DNA of 64,000 nt from Aquabacterium humicola. GTDB taxonomy: Bacteria; Pseudomonadota; Gammaproteobacteria; Burkholderiales; Burkholderiaceae_C. The notes below the pieces were generated by a model. It saw nothing but the letters and a program-made list of their open reading frames with translations. It did not search any database and had not been told where the DNA came from. Positions 16,340 to 28,346 of the stretch are shown piece after piece. Numbering within the stretch: the first letter of the stretch is position 1; the number at the start of each line of letters is the position of its first letter. The position numbers were made by a program, and so were the translations under genes. Where the stretch lies: NCBI RefSeq assembly GCF_030167915.1, contig NZ_JARGNB010000001.1, forward strand, positions 434,001-498,000. Direction: 5' to 3'.

Positions 16340-17611
16340 ATGAACCACCCCTCGCCGACGACCTTTCCCGCTGCCGCCCACTGGGAAGGCGACGGCACCC
16401 ACCGCATCCCCTTCCTCGCCTACACCAGCGACGAGCTCTACCGCCGCGAGCTCGAGCGCTTCTTCTACAAGGGCCACTGGTGCTACGTCGGCCTGGAAGC
16501 CGAGGTGCCGAACCCCGGCGACTTCAAGCGCACGTCGATCGGCGAACGCTCGGTGATCCTGACGCGCGATGCCGAAGGCGGCCTGAACGTGGTCGAGAAC
16601 GTCTGCGCGCACCGCGGCATGCGCTTCTGCCGCGAGCGCCACGGCACGCGCAAGGCCTTCGTCTGCCCGTATCACCAGTGGACCTACAACCTGAAGGGCG
16701 AGCTGCGCGGCGTGCCGCTGCGGCGCGGCGTCAAGGCGGCGGACGGGACGGTGCAGGGCGGCATGCCCGATGACTTCCGCACGGAAGACCATGGCCTGAC
16801 GAAGCTGAAGGTGGCGGTTCGCGGCGGTGTGGTCTTCGCGTCCTTCGATGCCGGCATCGAGCCTTTCGAGAACTTCCTCGGCCCCGAGATCCTGCGCTGG
16901 TTCGACCGCCTGTTCGACGGCCGCCCGCTGAAGATCCTCGGCTACAACCGCCAGCGCATCCCGGGCAACTGGAAGTTGATGCAGGAGAACATCAAGGACC
17001 CCTATCACCCGGGCCTGCTGCACACCTGGTTCGTCACGTTCGGGCTCTGGCGCGCGGACAACCGGTCGCAGCTGCGCATGGATGCGAAGCACCGGCACGC
17101 GGCGATGATCTCCACGCGCGGCAATGCCGGCAAGGCCTCCGACGTGTCGCAGGTGTCGAGCTTCAAGGCCAGCATGGAACTGAACGACCCGGGCTTCCTC
17201 GACATCGTGCCCGAGCCCTGGTGGGGCGGGCCGACCGCGGTGATGACCACGCTGTTCCCGAGCGTGATCCTGCAGCAGCAGGTCAACAGCGTGTCGACGC
17301 GCCATATCCAGCCGAACGGCCACGGCAGCTTCGACTTCGTCTGGACGCACTTCGGCTTCGCCGACGACACGCCGGAGATGACCGAGCGCCGGCTGCGCCA
17401 GGCCAACCTGTTCGGGCCGGCCGGTTTCGTCTCCGCCGACGACGGCGAAGTGATCGAGTTCTCGCAGCAGGCCTTCGAGAGCAAGCCCTTCCACCGCACG
17501 CTGGCCGAGCTGGGCGGCCACGCGGTGGAAGACACCGAGCACATGGTCACCGAGACGCTGATCCGCGGCATGTACCGCTACTGGCGCGACGTCATGGAAG
17601 CGGAGGGCTGA
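16340..17611 (+). CDS. nagG: Rieske non-haem iron oxygenase alpha subunit, salicylate 5-hydroxylase-like
   Basis: 423 residues. The Rieske [2Fe-2S] centre is C89-x-H91 and C109-x2-H112 (CAHRGMRFC and CPYHQW). The catalytic domain has the mononuclear iron ligands in ENIKDPYHPGLLH (D220, H223, H228). Overall length and the block GPTAVMTTLFPSVILQQQ fit the NagG branch, whose enzymes hydroxylate salicylate to gentisate. It is expressed with the small subunit (6 bases downstream) and is divergent from a NahR/NagR-type regulator. Electron-transfer partners (ferredoxin, reductase) are not encoded nearby and must come from elsewhere. A GGAG site precedes the ATG. Substrate assignment is inferred from family and regulator; other ortho-substituted benzoates are possible. 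Confidence 0.82.
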   Translation: MNHPSPTTFPAAAHWEGDGTHRIPFLAYTSDELYRRELERFFYKGHWCYVGLEAEVPNPGDFKRTSIGERSVILTRDAEGGLNVVENVCAHRGMRFCRERHGTRKAFVCPYHQWTYNLKGELRGVPLRRGVKAADGTVQGGMPDDFRTEDHGLTKLKVAVRGGVVFASFDAGIEPFENFLGPEILRWFDRLFDGRPLKILGYNRQRIPGNWKLMQENIKDPYHPGLLHTWFVTFGLWRADNRSQLRMDAKHRHAAMISTRGNAGKASDVSQVSSFKASMELNDPGFLDIVPEPWWGGPTAVMTTLFPSVILQQQVNSVSTRHIQPNGHGSFDFVWTHFGFADDTPEMTERRLRQANLFGPAGFVSADDGEVIEFSQQAFESKPFHRTLAELGGHAVEDTEHMVTETLIRGMYRYWRDVMEAEG

Positions 17612-17616
17612 CCGCC

Positions 17617-18099
17617 ATGGGCGCTGCACTGAACTTCGAGGACTGGCTGGCGCTGACGCAGCTGTACGCCGACTACGCCGCCGCGCTCGACGCCGGCGAC
17701 TGGGACCGCTGGCCGGACTTCTTCACCGACCCCTGCGTCTACCGGCTTCAGCCGCGCGAGAACCACGAGCGCGGCTTCCCGCTGGCGACCCTGGCCTTCA
17801 CCAGCCGCGGCATGCTGAAGGACCGCGTCTACGGCATCAAGGAGACGCTGTTCCATGACCCGTACTATCAGCGCCACGTGGTGGGCACGCCGCTGCTGCG
17901 CTCGGTGGATGCCGACGGCTTCCGCTGCGAGGCGAACTACGCGGTGTTCCGCACCAAGCTGTCGGAGCCGACGACGGTGTTCAACGTCGGCCGCACGCTC
18001 GACCATGTGGTGCGCACGCGCGAGGGCTTCAGGTTCGCGTCGCGCGAGTGCATCTACGACAGCGAGCTGATCCCGAACTCGATCATCTATCCGATCTGA
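17617..18099 (+). CDS. nagH: Ring-hydroxylating oxygenase beta subunit, NagH-like
   Basis: 160 residues with the cystatin/NTF2-like fold of Rieske oxygenase beta subunits: an N-terminal helix LTQLYADYAAALDAGDWDRW, then FFTDPCVYRLQPREN, and the strand block FRCEANYAVFRT before the terminal strand with ECIYDSELIPNSIIYPI. The beta subunit supports alpha-subunit assembly and contributes little to catalysis. It starts 6 bases after the alpha-subunit stop, which supports co-transcription and coupled translation. Its length matches NagH-type subunits of salicylate 5-hydroxylase. Confidence 0.82.
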   Translation: MGAALNFEDWLALTQLYADYAAALDAGDWDRWPDFFTDPCVYRLQPRENHERGFPLATLAFTSRGMLKDRVYGIKETLFHDPYYQRHVVGTPLLRSVDADGFRCEANYAVFRTKLSEPTTVFNVGRTLDHVVRTREGFRFASRECIYDSELIPNSIIYPI

Positions 18100-18123
18100 G
18101 CCCGGGACCGGCGCGCCGCAGGC

Positions 18124-18567
18124 TCACTTCGCGAAGAGCTTCGTGATGTCGGCGAACGCCTTGACCTCGATCGCGTTGCCGGAGGGGTCGAGGAAGAACA
18201 TCGTCGCCTGCTCGCCGGGCTCGCCCTTGAAGCGGATGTAGGGCTCGATGACGAAGTTGGTGCCGGCGGCCTTCAGCCGCGCGGCCAGCGCGTCCCAGTC
18301 GGCCATCGGCAGCACGATGCCGAAGTGGCGCACCGGCACGCCGTGGCCGTCGACGGCATTGCGGGCGCTGGGGCCGGTCTCGCCCGGCGCCAGGTGGGCG
18401 ACGATCTGGTGGCCGTAGAAGTTGAAGTCGACCCACTCGTCGGAGCTGCGGCCTTCGGGGCAGCCGAGCAGCTCGCCGTAGAAGCCGCGTGCGGCGGCGA
18501 GATCGTGGACCGGGAAGGCGAGGTGGAAGGGCGACAGCGGGCCTGGGTTGGTGGTGAGGGCTTGCAT
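18124..18567 (-). CDS. VOC/glyoxalase superfamily protein
   Basis: 147 residues with the paired beta-alpha-beta-beta-beta modules of the VOC fold. Metal-ligand candidates are H in [13 protein letters not shown] in [10 protein letters not shown] and E in [29 protein letters not shown] is the conserved terminal block. It could be a ring-cleavage dioxygenase, a glyoxalase-like isomerase or a resistance protein. The ATG at 18567 gives MQALTT; an upstream ATG would add a Pro-rich stretch. It is divergent from a LysR gene at 18672, and it is convergent with and 24 bases from the oxygenase operon, so a role in aromatic metabolism is possible but unproven. Confidence 0.8.
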   Translation of the reverse strand: MQALTTNPGPLSPFHLAFPVHDLAAARGFYGELLGCPEGRSSDEWVDFNFYGHQIVAHLAPGETGPSARNAVDGHGVPVRHFGIVLPMADWDALAARLKAAGTNFVIEPYIRFKGEPGEQATMFFLDPSGNAIEVKAFADITKLFAK

Positions 18568-18632
18568 GGCGGGGCAGGCTGGTGGAGGAGGAGGACAGCC
18601 CGCATCGTACGGTTCGCCGCTGAAAAGAAAAA

Positions 18633-18646
18633 TCAAACTATATTTG
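18633..18646. promoter_or_regulatory. Candidate LysR operator between the VOC gene and a LysR gene
   Basis: CAAA-CTATA-TTTG inverted repeat (18634-18646), preceded by T, in an A/T-rich island (18620-18662) unusual for this GC-rich window. It lies between divergent start codons at 18567 and 18672, consistent with a LysR site overlapping promoter elements. Confidence 0.4.
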
Positions 18647-18671
18647 TCTGATGCATCGATTCTGTTTGTGA

Positions 18672-19550
18672 ATGCTGCGCGAGCTGAAAACGCTGACCGC
18701 CGTGGCGCGCGAGGGCACCTTCGCCGCCGCCGGCGCGCGCATCGGGTTGACGCAGGCCGCCGTCAGCGCTCAGATGCAGCGCCTGGAGGCCGAGCTCGGC
18801 TTCGCATTGTTCGACCGCGTCGGTCGCTCGGCCCGGCTCAACGCGATGGGTCAGCGCACGCTGGCGCAGGCCGAGGAGTTGCTGCGTCTGGCGGGCCAGC
18901 TGGGCTCGCGTGCCGGCGCTGCGGAGTCCAGCCCGGTCTTCGTCAGCCTCGGCGCGATCGCGTCGGTGCAGCAGTCGCGGCTGCCGCAGGCCGTCGCCGC
19001 CTTCCACCGCCGCTTCCGCGACGCACGCAGCCGCATCGTGCCCGGCGTCTCGATGGCGCTGATGGACCAGGTGGACGCCGGCGAGGTGGAGCTGGCGGTC
19101 ATCATCCGCCCGCCCTTCGCACTGCCGGCCGACCTGCGCTGGACGCCGCTGGCGCGCGAGCCCTTCCGCCTGCTGGTGCCCAGGGCCGTGAAGGGCGACG
19201 ATGCGGCCGCGCTGCTGGCCTCCGAGCCTTTCATCCGTTACGACCACACCTCCTTCGGCGGCCGCCTCGTCGACCGCTTCCTGCGCAGCGCCCGCATCGC
19301 CGTGCGCGAGGCCTGCGAGCTCGACGAGCTCGACGCGATCGTGCAGCTGGTGGCGCTGGGCGTCGGCATCGCGCTGGTGCCGCAGGCGGCGACGCTCCGG
19401 CGCTGGCCGGCGGGCGTGCGCGCGATCGACCTCGGCGAGCAGACCTTCCACCGCGAGATCGGCCTGGTGCACCGCGGCCGGCTCGGCGAGCCGGCGCGGG
19501 TGCTGGCGGGGCTGATCGGCGACGCCTACGCGGGGGCCGGCGCTGCCTGA
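18672..19550 (+). CDS. LysR-family transcriptional regulator
   Basis: 292 residues. The winged helix-turn-helix at 1-60 includes [32 protein letters not shown], followed by the linker helix and a periplasmic-binding-protein-like effector domain (about 88-285; [15 protein letters not shown], then [13 protein letters not shown]). It is divergent from the VOC gene, its probable target. The effector is unknown. The ATG at 18672 starts exactly at the DNA-binding domain, although a purine-rich ribosome-binding site is not obvious. Confidence 0.9.
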   Translation: MLRELKTLTAVAREGTFAAAGARIGLTQAAVSAQMQRLEAELGFALFDRVGRSARLNAMGQRTLAQAEELLRLAGQLGSRAGAAESSPVFVSLGAIASVQQSRLPQAVAAFHRRFRDARSRIVPGVSMALMDQVDAGEVELAVIIRPPFALPADLRWTPLAREPFRLLVPRAVKGDDAAALLASEPFIRYDHTSFGGRLVDRFLRSARIAVREACELDELDAIVQLVALGVGIALVPQAATLRRWPAGVRAIDLGEQTFHREIGLVHRGRLGEPARVLAGLIGDAYAGAGAA

Positions 19551-19633
19551 TGCCCGCGCCGCGGGCTGTGCAGACGGCCGCCGCGGCGGCATAGTCCGGA
19601 GCCTGACGGACACCGGGCACGCAGGAGGAAACG

Positions 19634-20837
19634 ATGCCGATCGACAAGGTGCGCGTGATGCTCTCTAGCCGATGCAAGGACTACACCACCCTCGATGGCG
19701 CGTCCTTCCCGCTCAAGGCGCTGCGCAAGCGGCTGAAGACGCACATCGATGCGGAGCGGGTCTTCGGCCAGAAGGTCTTCCAGTGCTTCGCGAACGAGGA
19801 AGAGCCGGCGCTGTCGGCGGCGGGCGACGTCTGGTCGACCTGCCTGCGCGAGATCCGGAGCTCGCACATCGTCATCGCGCTGTACAACGGCGATGCCGGA
19901 TGGTCGGCGGAAGACGCCGATGACGGCATCTGTCATGCCGAGCTGAACGAGGCGCTCTACTCGGGGCGGGCGCGCACGTACATCGTCCAGTTGCCGCTCA
20001 CCGCCAAGGAGGTCGACGCGCGCGACCGGCGGCTGCGCGAGCGCTTCGCCTCGGAACTGCAGTTCACCGGCCCGCCGACGACCGACGAGGAGGGTGCCTT
20101 CAAGCTCGTGGTGAAGACCCTCGCGAAGGCCACGGCCGACCTGGCGCGCGGCGGTGCCGGCGTGATCCGCAAGGAGAGCTATTCGCTCGGCGAGGCGCTG
20201 GACTGGAGCCGGCTCGACTTCGCCAAGCGCAAGCAGCACATGGAGCAGGCGTGCCGCGAAGCGCTGCTCGACCGGTCGCCGCCGGCCTCGGGCGCGGCCG
20301 CGCCGGGGGCGGCGGATGGCCGGCACGCCGTCGTCAACGTCGGCGGTGCGGGCATCCTGTTCTGCGTGCATGCGATCCCGGCCGCGACCTCGCTGGCCGC
20401 CGCGCGCGAGCTCGTCGGCCGGCCCTTCCTGGCCGACCACGAGCACCTGCGCGCGGCGCCCGATGCGCACGGCCCGGTGCACGTGATCGCCTGCCACCGC
20501 GGCGCCACCGAGAAGCAGGCGACCGACCTGCTGGGCTTCCCCGACGCCACCGTGGTGGCCACGTCCTTCGGGATCTATGTGCTCGACCCGGTGCAGCGCA
20601 TCCAGATCGTGCTGCTGGCCAATTGCCGCGACCGCGCGACGACGCGCTACGCGGTGCAGCGCCTGTTCGACTGGCTGGACCGCTCCGACCAGGAAGAGGC
20701 GTTGGTCGCGCACGCCGGCTCGCGCGGGCGCATCGTGCGGGTGATCCAGCAGGAGGCGGAGGAGTCCGGCATCGCCGAAGCGTCGACGCGGCCGGCGCGG
20801 GCGATCAAGTCCACCCGCAGCCCGGCCGCGACGAAGG

Positions 20838-20842
<5 letters not shown>
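19634..20842 (+). CDS. DUF4062-type domain protein of unknown function
   Basis: 402 residues. Residues about 5-150 resemble DUF4062, a TIR-like Rossmann domain: VRVMLSSRCKDYTT at the first strand, then CLREIRSSHIVIALYNGDAGW, then DGICHAELNEALYSGRART, which corresponds to the conserved acidic helix after the third strand. Residues 210-235 are a low-complexity Ala/Gly/Pro linker. The C-terminal part (about 236-375) has alternating strands and helices (GRHAVVNVGGAGILFCVHA, IACHRGATEKQATDLLGF) that I do not recognise. DUF4062 domains often sit in front of STAND or other effector modules in signalling and defence proteins, but no P-loop is visible here. No signal peptide or membrane helix. An AGGAGG ribosome-binding site precedes the ATG. 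The gene stands alone. Confidence 0.65.
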
Positions 20843-25482
<4,640 letters not shown>

Positions 25483-25504
25483 GGGCTGGCTCCGGGTGAA
25501 TGAA

Positions 25505-25515
25505 TTGACTATACT
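25505..25515. promoter_or_regulatory. Overlapping divergent promoter core
   Basis: An A/T-rich island at 25501-25527 contains a TATACT -10-like hexamer (25510-25515) for the rightward HxlR gene and, read on the other strand, TATAGT about 26 bases from the leftward molybdoenzyme start at 25482. The two -10 boxes overlap, so one HxlR site could control both directions. No experimental basis. Confidence 0.4.
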
Positions 25516-25559
25516 TTTTATATGGCATCCTGCAACCCTCGCCTTCCGCGATCCCGCTC

Positions 25560-26078
25560 ATGAAGCGCAGCACCATCGGCGAACGCCTGTGCCCGGTGGC
25601 CCGCGCGGCCGGCCAGCTGAGCGACGCCTGGACCTTCGTGATCCTGCGCGAGCTCTTCCTCGGCAACCGCCGCTTCGAGGGCCTGCGCCTGCACACCGGC
25701 ATGTCGCCGCGCTCGCTGGCGCTGCGCCTCGCCCGGCTGGTCGACGATGAGATCCTCGAGAAGGTGCCGGTGCGCGATGCACCCGCCTTCCACGAGTACC
25801 GGCTGACGCCCAAGGGGCTCGACCTCTGGCCGGTCATCGTCACGCTGCGCCAGTGGGGCGAGCGCTGGGCCGGCCCCTGGGGCCGCGGCGGCGCGCCGCT
25901 GAAGCTGATGCACCGCGGCCATGACCACGCGCTGAAGGCGGTGCTGGCCTGCGCCGAATGCGGCGAGCCGGTCGACGCCCGGTCGGGCGAGGTGCTGCCC
26001 GCTGCCGGCGCGCTGCGCGAGCGCGAAGCCTTCGCCGCCGAAGTCGCGGCGGCCACGCCGTCGAGGAGGAAGACATGA
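25560..26078 (+). CDS. HxlR-family winged-helix regulator
   Basis: 172 residues. The HxlR domain covers about 12-105: CPVARAAGQLSDAWTFVILRELFLGNRRF, then MSPRSLALRLARLVDDEIL and FHEYRLTPKGLDLWPV. The remaining 60 residues carry a CAECG pair and an Ala/Arg-rich tail, longer than the roughly 110-residue norm. Some HxlR proteins sense aldehydes or quinones through a cysteine near the N-terminus; a Cys is present in LCPVAR. It is divergent from the molybdoenzyme gene, and its stop overlaps the MATE start by 4 bases (ATGA at 26075-26078), so the two downstream products are coupled. Confidence 0.88.
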   Translation: MKRSTIGERLCPVARAAGQLSDAWTFVILRELFLGNRRFEGLRLHTGMSPRSLALRLARLVDDEILEKVPVRDAPAFHEYRLTPKGLDLWPVIVTLRQWGERWAGPWGRGGAPLKLMHRGHDHALKAVLACAECGEPVDARSGEVLPAAGALREREAFAAEVAAATPSRRKT

Positions 26079-27472
26079 GCGTCGCAGCGATCCCGGGCGC
26101 GGCCGCGCCGGCCACGACGGCGCCCGACCTGCTGCGCCTGCAGCAGCTGCGCGAGGGCCCGATCCTGTCGACGCTGGTGCGCCTGGCCGTGCCCAACGTG
26201 CTGGCGATGGTGCTGACCGTGCTGGTGGGCATCGCCGAGACCTATTACGTCGGCCGCCTCGGCACCACGCCGCTGGCCGCGATGGCGCTGGTCTTTCCGT
26301 TCGCGATGCTGACGCAGATGATGTCGGCCGGCGCGATGGGCGGCGGCGTGTCCTCGGCGGTGAGCCGCGCGCTGGGCGCCGGCGACCGCGAGCGTGCGGC
26401 GCAGCTGGCGCGCCACGCGATGGCGATCGGCGCCGCGGCGGGCGTCGCCTACACCGCGATCTTCCTGGTCCTCGGCCCGGTCTTCTACCGCGGCCTCGGC
26501 GGCCGCGACGCGGTGCTCGGCGAGGCGGTGGGCTACGGCGCGCTGGTCTTCAGCGGCGCCTGGATGGTGTGGCTGGGCAATACGCTGGCCTCGGTGCTGC
26601 GCGGCACCGGCAACATGCGCGTGCCCTCGATCACCATCGTGCTGGCCGCGGCGCTGCAGATCGCGCTCGGCGGCCTGCTGGGCCTGGGCGCCGGGCCGGT
26701 GCCGTCCTTCGGCATGGCCGGCGTCGCGGCCGGCCACCTCGTCGCGACCGCCGCGATGGTGGGCGTGCTGTGGTGGTTCCTCGCCAGCGGGCGCGCGCGC
26801 ATCACGCTGCGCTGGCGCGGGCCGCCGCTGCAACGGTCGCTGCTGGCCGACATCCTGCGCGTCGGCGCGCTGTCCTGCGTCTCGCCGGTGATGTCGGTGC
26901 TGACGGTGCTGATCTTCACCGGGCTGATCGCGCACGTCGGCGTGCTGCCGCTGGCGGGTTACGCGATCGGGCAGCGGCTGGAGTTCCTGCTGGTGCCGAT
27001 CGCCTTCGGCATCGGTGTCGCGTCGGTGCCGATGGTCGGCATGGCGATCGGCGCCGGCGATGTCGCGCGGGCGCGCCGGATCGCGTGGACGGCGGGTGCG
27101 GTGTCGGCGCTGAACCTGGCGCTGATCGGCTTCGTCGTCGCGCTGTGGCCCGACGCGTGGGCCGGCCTCTTCACGCGCGACGAGGCGGTGCTGGCCCATG
27201 CGCGCCAGTTCCTGCGCAGCGTCGGCCCGGCGTTCCCGCTGTTCGGCCTCGGGCTCACGCTGTACTTCGCGTCGCAGGGCGCGGGGCGGGTGCTGGGGCC
27301 GGTGCTGGCGGGGGCGCTGCGGCTGGGGCTGGTTGCCGGCGTCGGCTCGTGGCTGGCCGCGCGCGGCGCGGCGCCGGCGAGCTATTTCGTGCTGGTGGCC
27401 GTCGGCATGGCCGCTTACGGCCTCGCCACCGCGTTGGCGGTGCGCTTCACGCGCTGGGGCGCGGCCTCGTGA
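26075..27472 (+). CDS. MATE-family multidrug efflux protein
   Basis: 465 residues with about twelve membrane helices arranged as two MATE repeats. Hallmarks are VPNVLAMVLTVLVGIAETYYVG, then FPFAMLTQMMSAGAMGGG at the second helix pair, and matching blocks in the second half (FGIGVASVPMVGMAIGAGDV). It expels cationic drugs or metabolites in exchange for sodium or protons; the substrate is unknown. The AGGAGGAAGAC site precedes the ATG, and the start overlaps the HxlR stop by 4 bases, which implies translational coupling. The N-terminal about 20 residues are an Ala/Pro leader in the cytosol. Confidence 0.92.
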   Translation: MSVAAIPGAAAPATTAPDLLRLQQLREGPILSTLVRLAVPNVLAMVLTVLVGIAETYYVGRLGTTPLAAMALVFPFAMLTQMMSAGAMGGGVSSAVSRALGAGDRERAAQLARHAMAIGAAAGVAYTAIFLVLGPVFYRGLGGRDAVLGEAVGYGALVFSGAWMVWLGNTLASVLRGTGNMRVPSITIVLAAALQIALGGLLGLGAGPVPSFGMAGVAAGHLVATAAMVGVLWWFLASGRARITLRWRGPPLQRSLLADILRVGALSCVSPVMSVLTVLIFTGLIAHVGVLPLAGYAIGQRLEFLLVPIAFGIGVASVPMVGMAIGAGDVARARRIAWTAGAVSALNLALIGFVVALWPDAWAGLFTRDEAVLAHARQFLRSVGPAFPLFGLGLTLYFASQGAGRVLGPVLAGALRLGLVAGVGSWLAARGAAPASYFVLVAVGMAAYGLATALAVRFTRWGAAS

Positions 27473-27490
27473 ACCGGCCGCGCCGCGCGC

Positions 27491-28264
27491 TCAGCTGAAA
27501 TCGACGAGCAGCGCCGCCGCGTCGTACTGGCGCAGCTGCGGCAGCAGCAGGCCGATCAGGTCGACGTCGTCGGCGGCCTGCGGCGGGCCGGGCAGGTGGT
27601 CGTCGTGGTTCAGCGTGCCGTCGTCGTCGGCGTCCAGCGTCGCGACCGCGGCGGCCATCTCGGCTTCGCTGATCGATTGGTCGTGGTTGCTGTCCACCGC
27701 GCCGACCAGCGAGGCCATCGCATCATCGATGCGCGGCCGCACGCCGCGCGGGTCGAGCACCGCCAGCAGCTCGGCCAGCGTGATCGCGCTGTCGTGATCG
27801 CCGTCGAAGCGCCTGAACAGCGCGTCGACCACGTCGTCCACCGTCGGGGCGCGCGGGGCCTCCGGCGGATCGGGCATCACCGGCGGCAACGGCTCGGGCA
27901 CGCCCGGCGGCGGGCCGGGCTGCAGCAGCAGCGCCAGCATCGGCAGGCGGCCGTCGTGGGCCATCGCTTCGCCCAGGTCGGCCGGCGTCAGCGAACCGTC
28001 GCCATTGCGGTCGAATGCCGCCAGCGTCGCGTCGACCTCGGCGGTCGACATCGCGCCGTCGCCGTCGTCGTCGACGAGGCCGATCACGCGCGCGACGATT
28101 GTCGCCAGGCCGTTGCCGTGCACACCCGCCGGGTCGACCACGCCGGTGACTTCGGCGACGGTGATCTTGCCGTCGTCATCGGTGTCGAAGGCGGTGAACA
28201 GGCGGTCCGAGGCCTGCTCGATCGTGGGCCAGGCGAAGGCGGGGAGGGGACGGGCGGTGCTCAT
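27491..28264 (-). CDS. EF-hand calcium-binding protein with six loops
   Basis: 257 residues. Six EF-hand-like loops occur in two groups of three separated by a Pro-rich linker (about 118-140): DTDDDGKITVAE, DDDGDGAMSTAE, DRNGDGSLTPAD, then DGDHDSAITLAE, DSNHDQSISEAE and DADDDGTLNHDD. All have acidic residues at positions 1, 3 and 5; loops 1, 2, 4 and 5 end in Glu, loops 3 and 6 in Asp, so affinities probably differ. No signal peptide or membrane segment, so it is probably cytosolic. It may buffer or sense calcium. It is convergent with the MATE gene (18 bases apart) and divergent from the cyclase-like STAND protein gene at 28347. Confidence 0.86.
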   Translation of the reverse strand: MSTARPLPAFAWPTIEQASDRLFTAFDTDDDGKITVAEVTGVVDPAGVHGNGLATIVARVIGLVDDDGDGAMSTAEVDATLAAFDRNGDGSLTPADLGEAMAHDGRLPMLALLLQPGPPPGVPEPLPPVMPDPPEAPRAPTVDDVVDALFRRFDGDHDSAITLAELLAVLDPRGVRPRIDDAMASLVGAVDSNHDQSISEAEMAAAVATLDADDDGTLNHDDHLPGPPQAADDVDLIGLLLPQLRQYDAAALLVDFS

Positions 28265-28346
28265 GAAGGTCAATCTAGCGGAGCCCGCGCGACACAGTTG
28301 CCTGAAATGGTGACAGCAGCGACGCCGCCGCTCGTCCGCCGAAACG

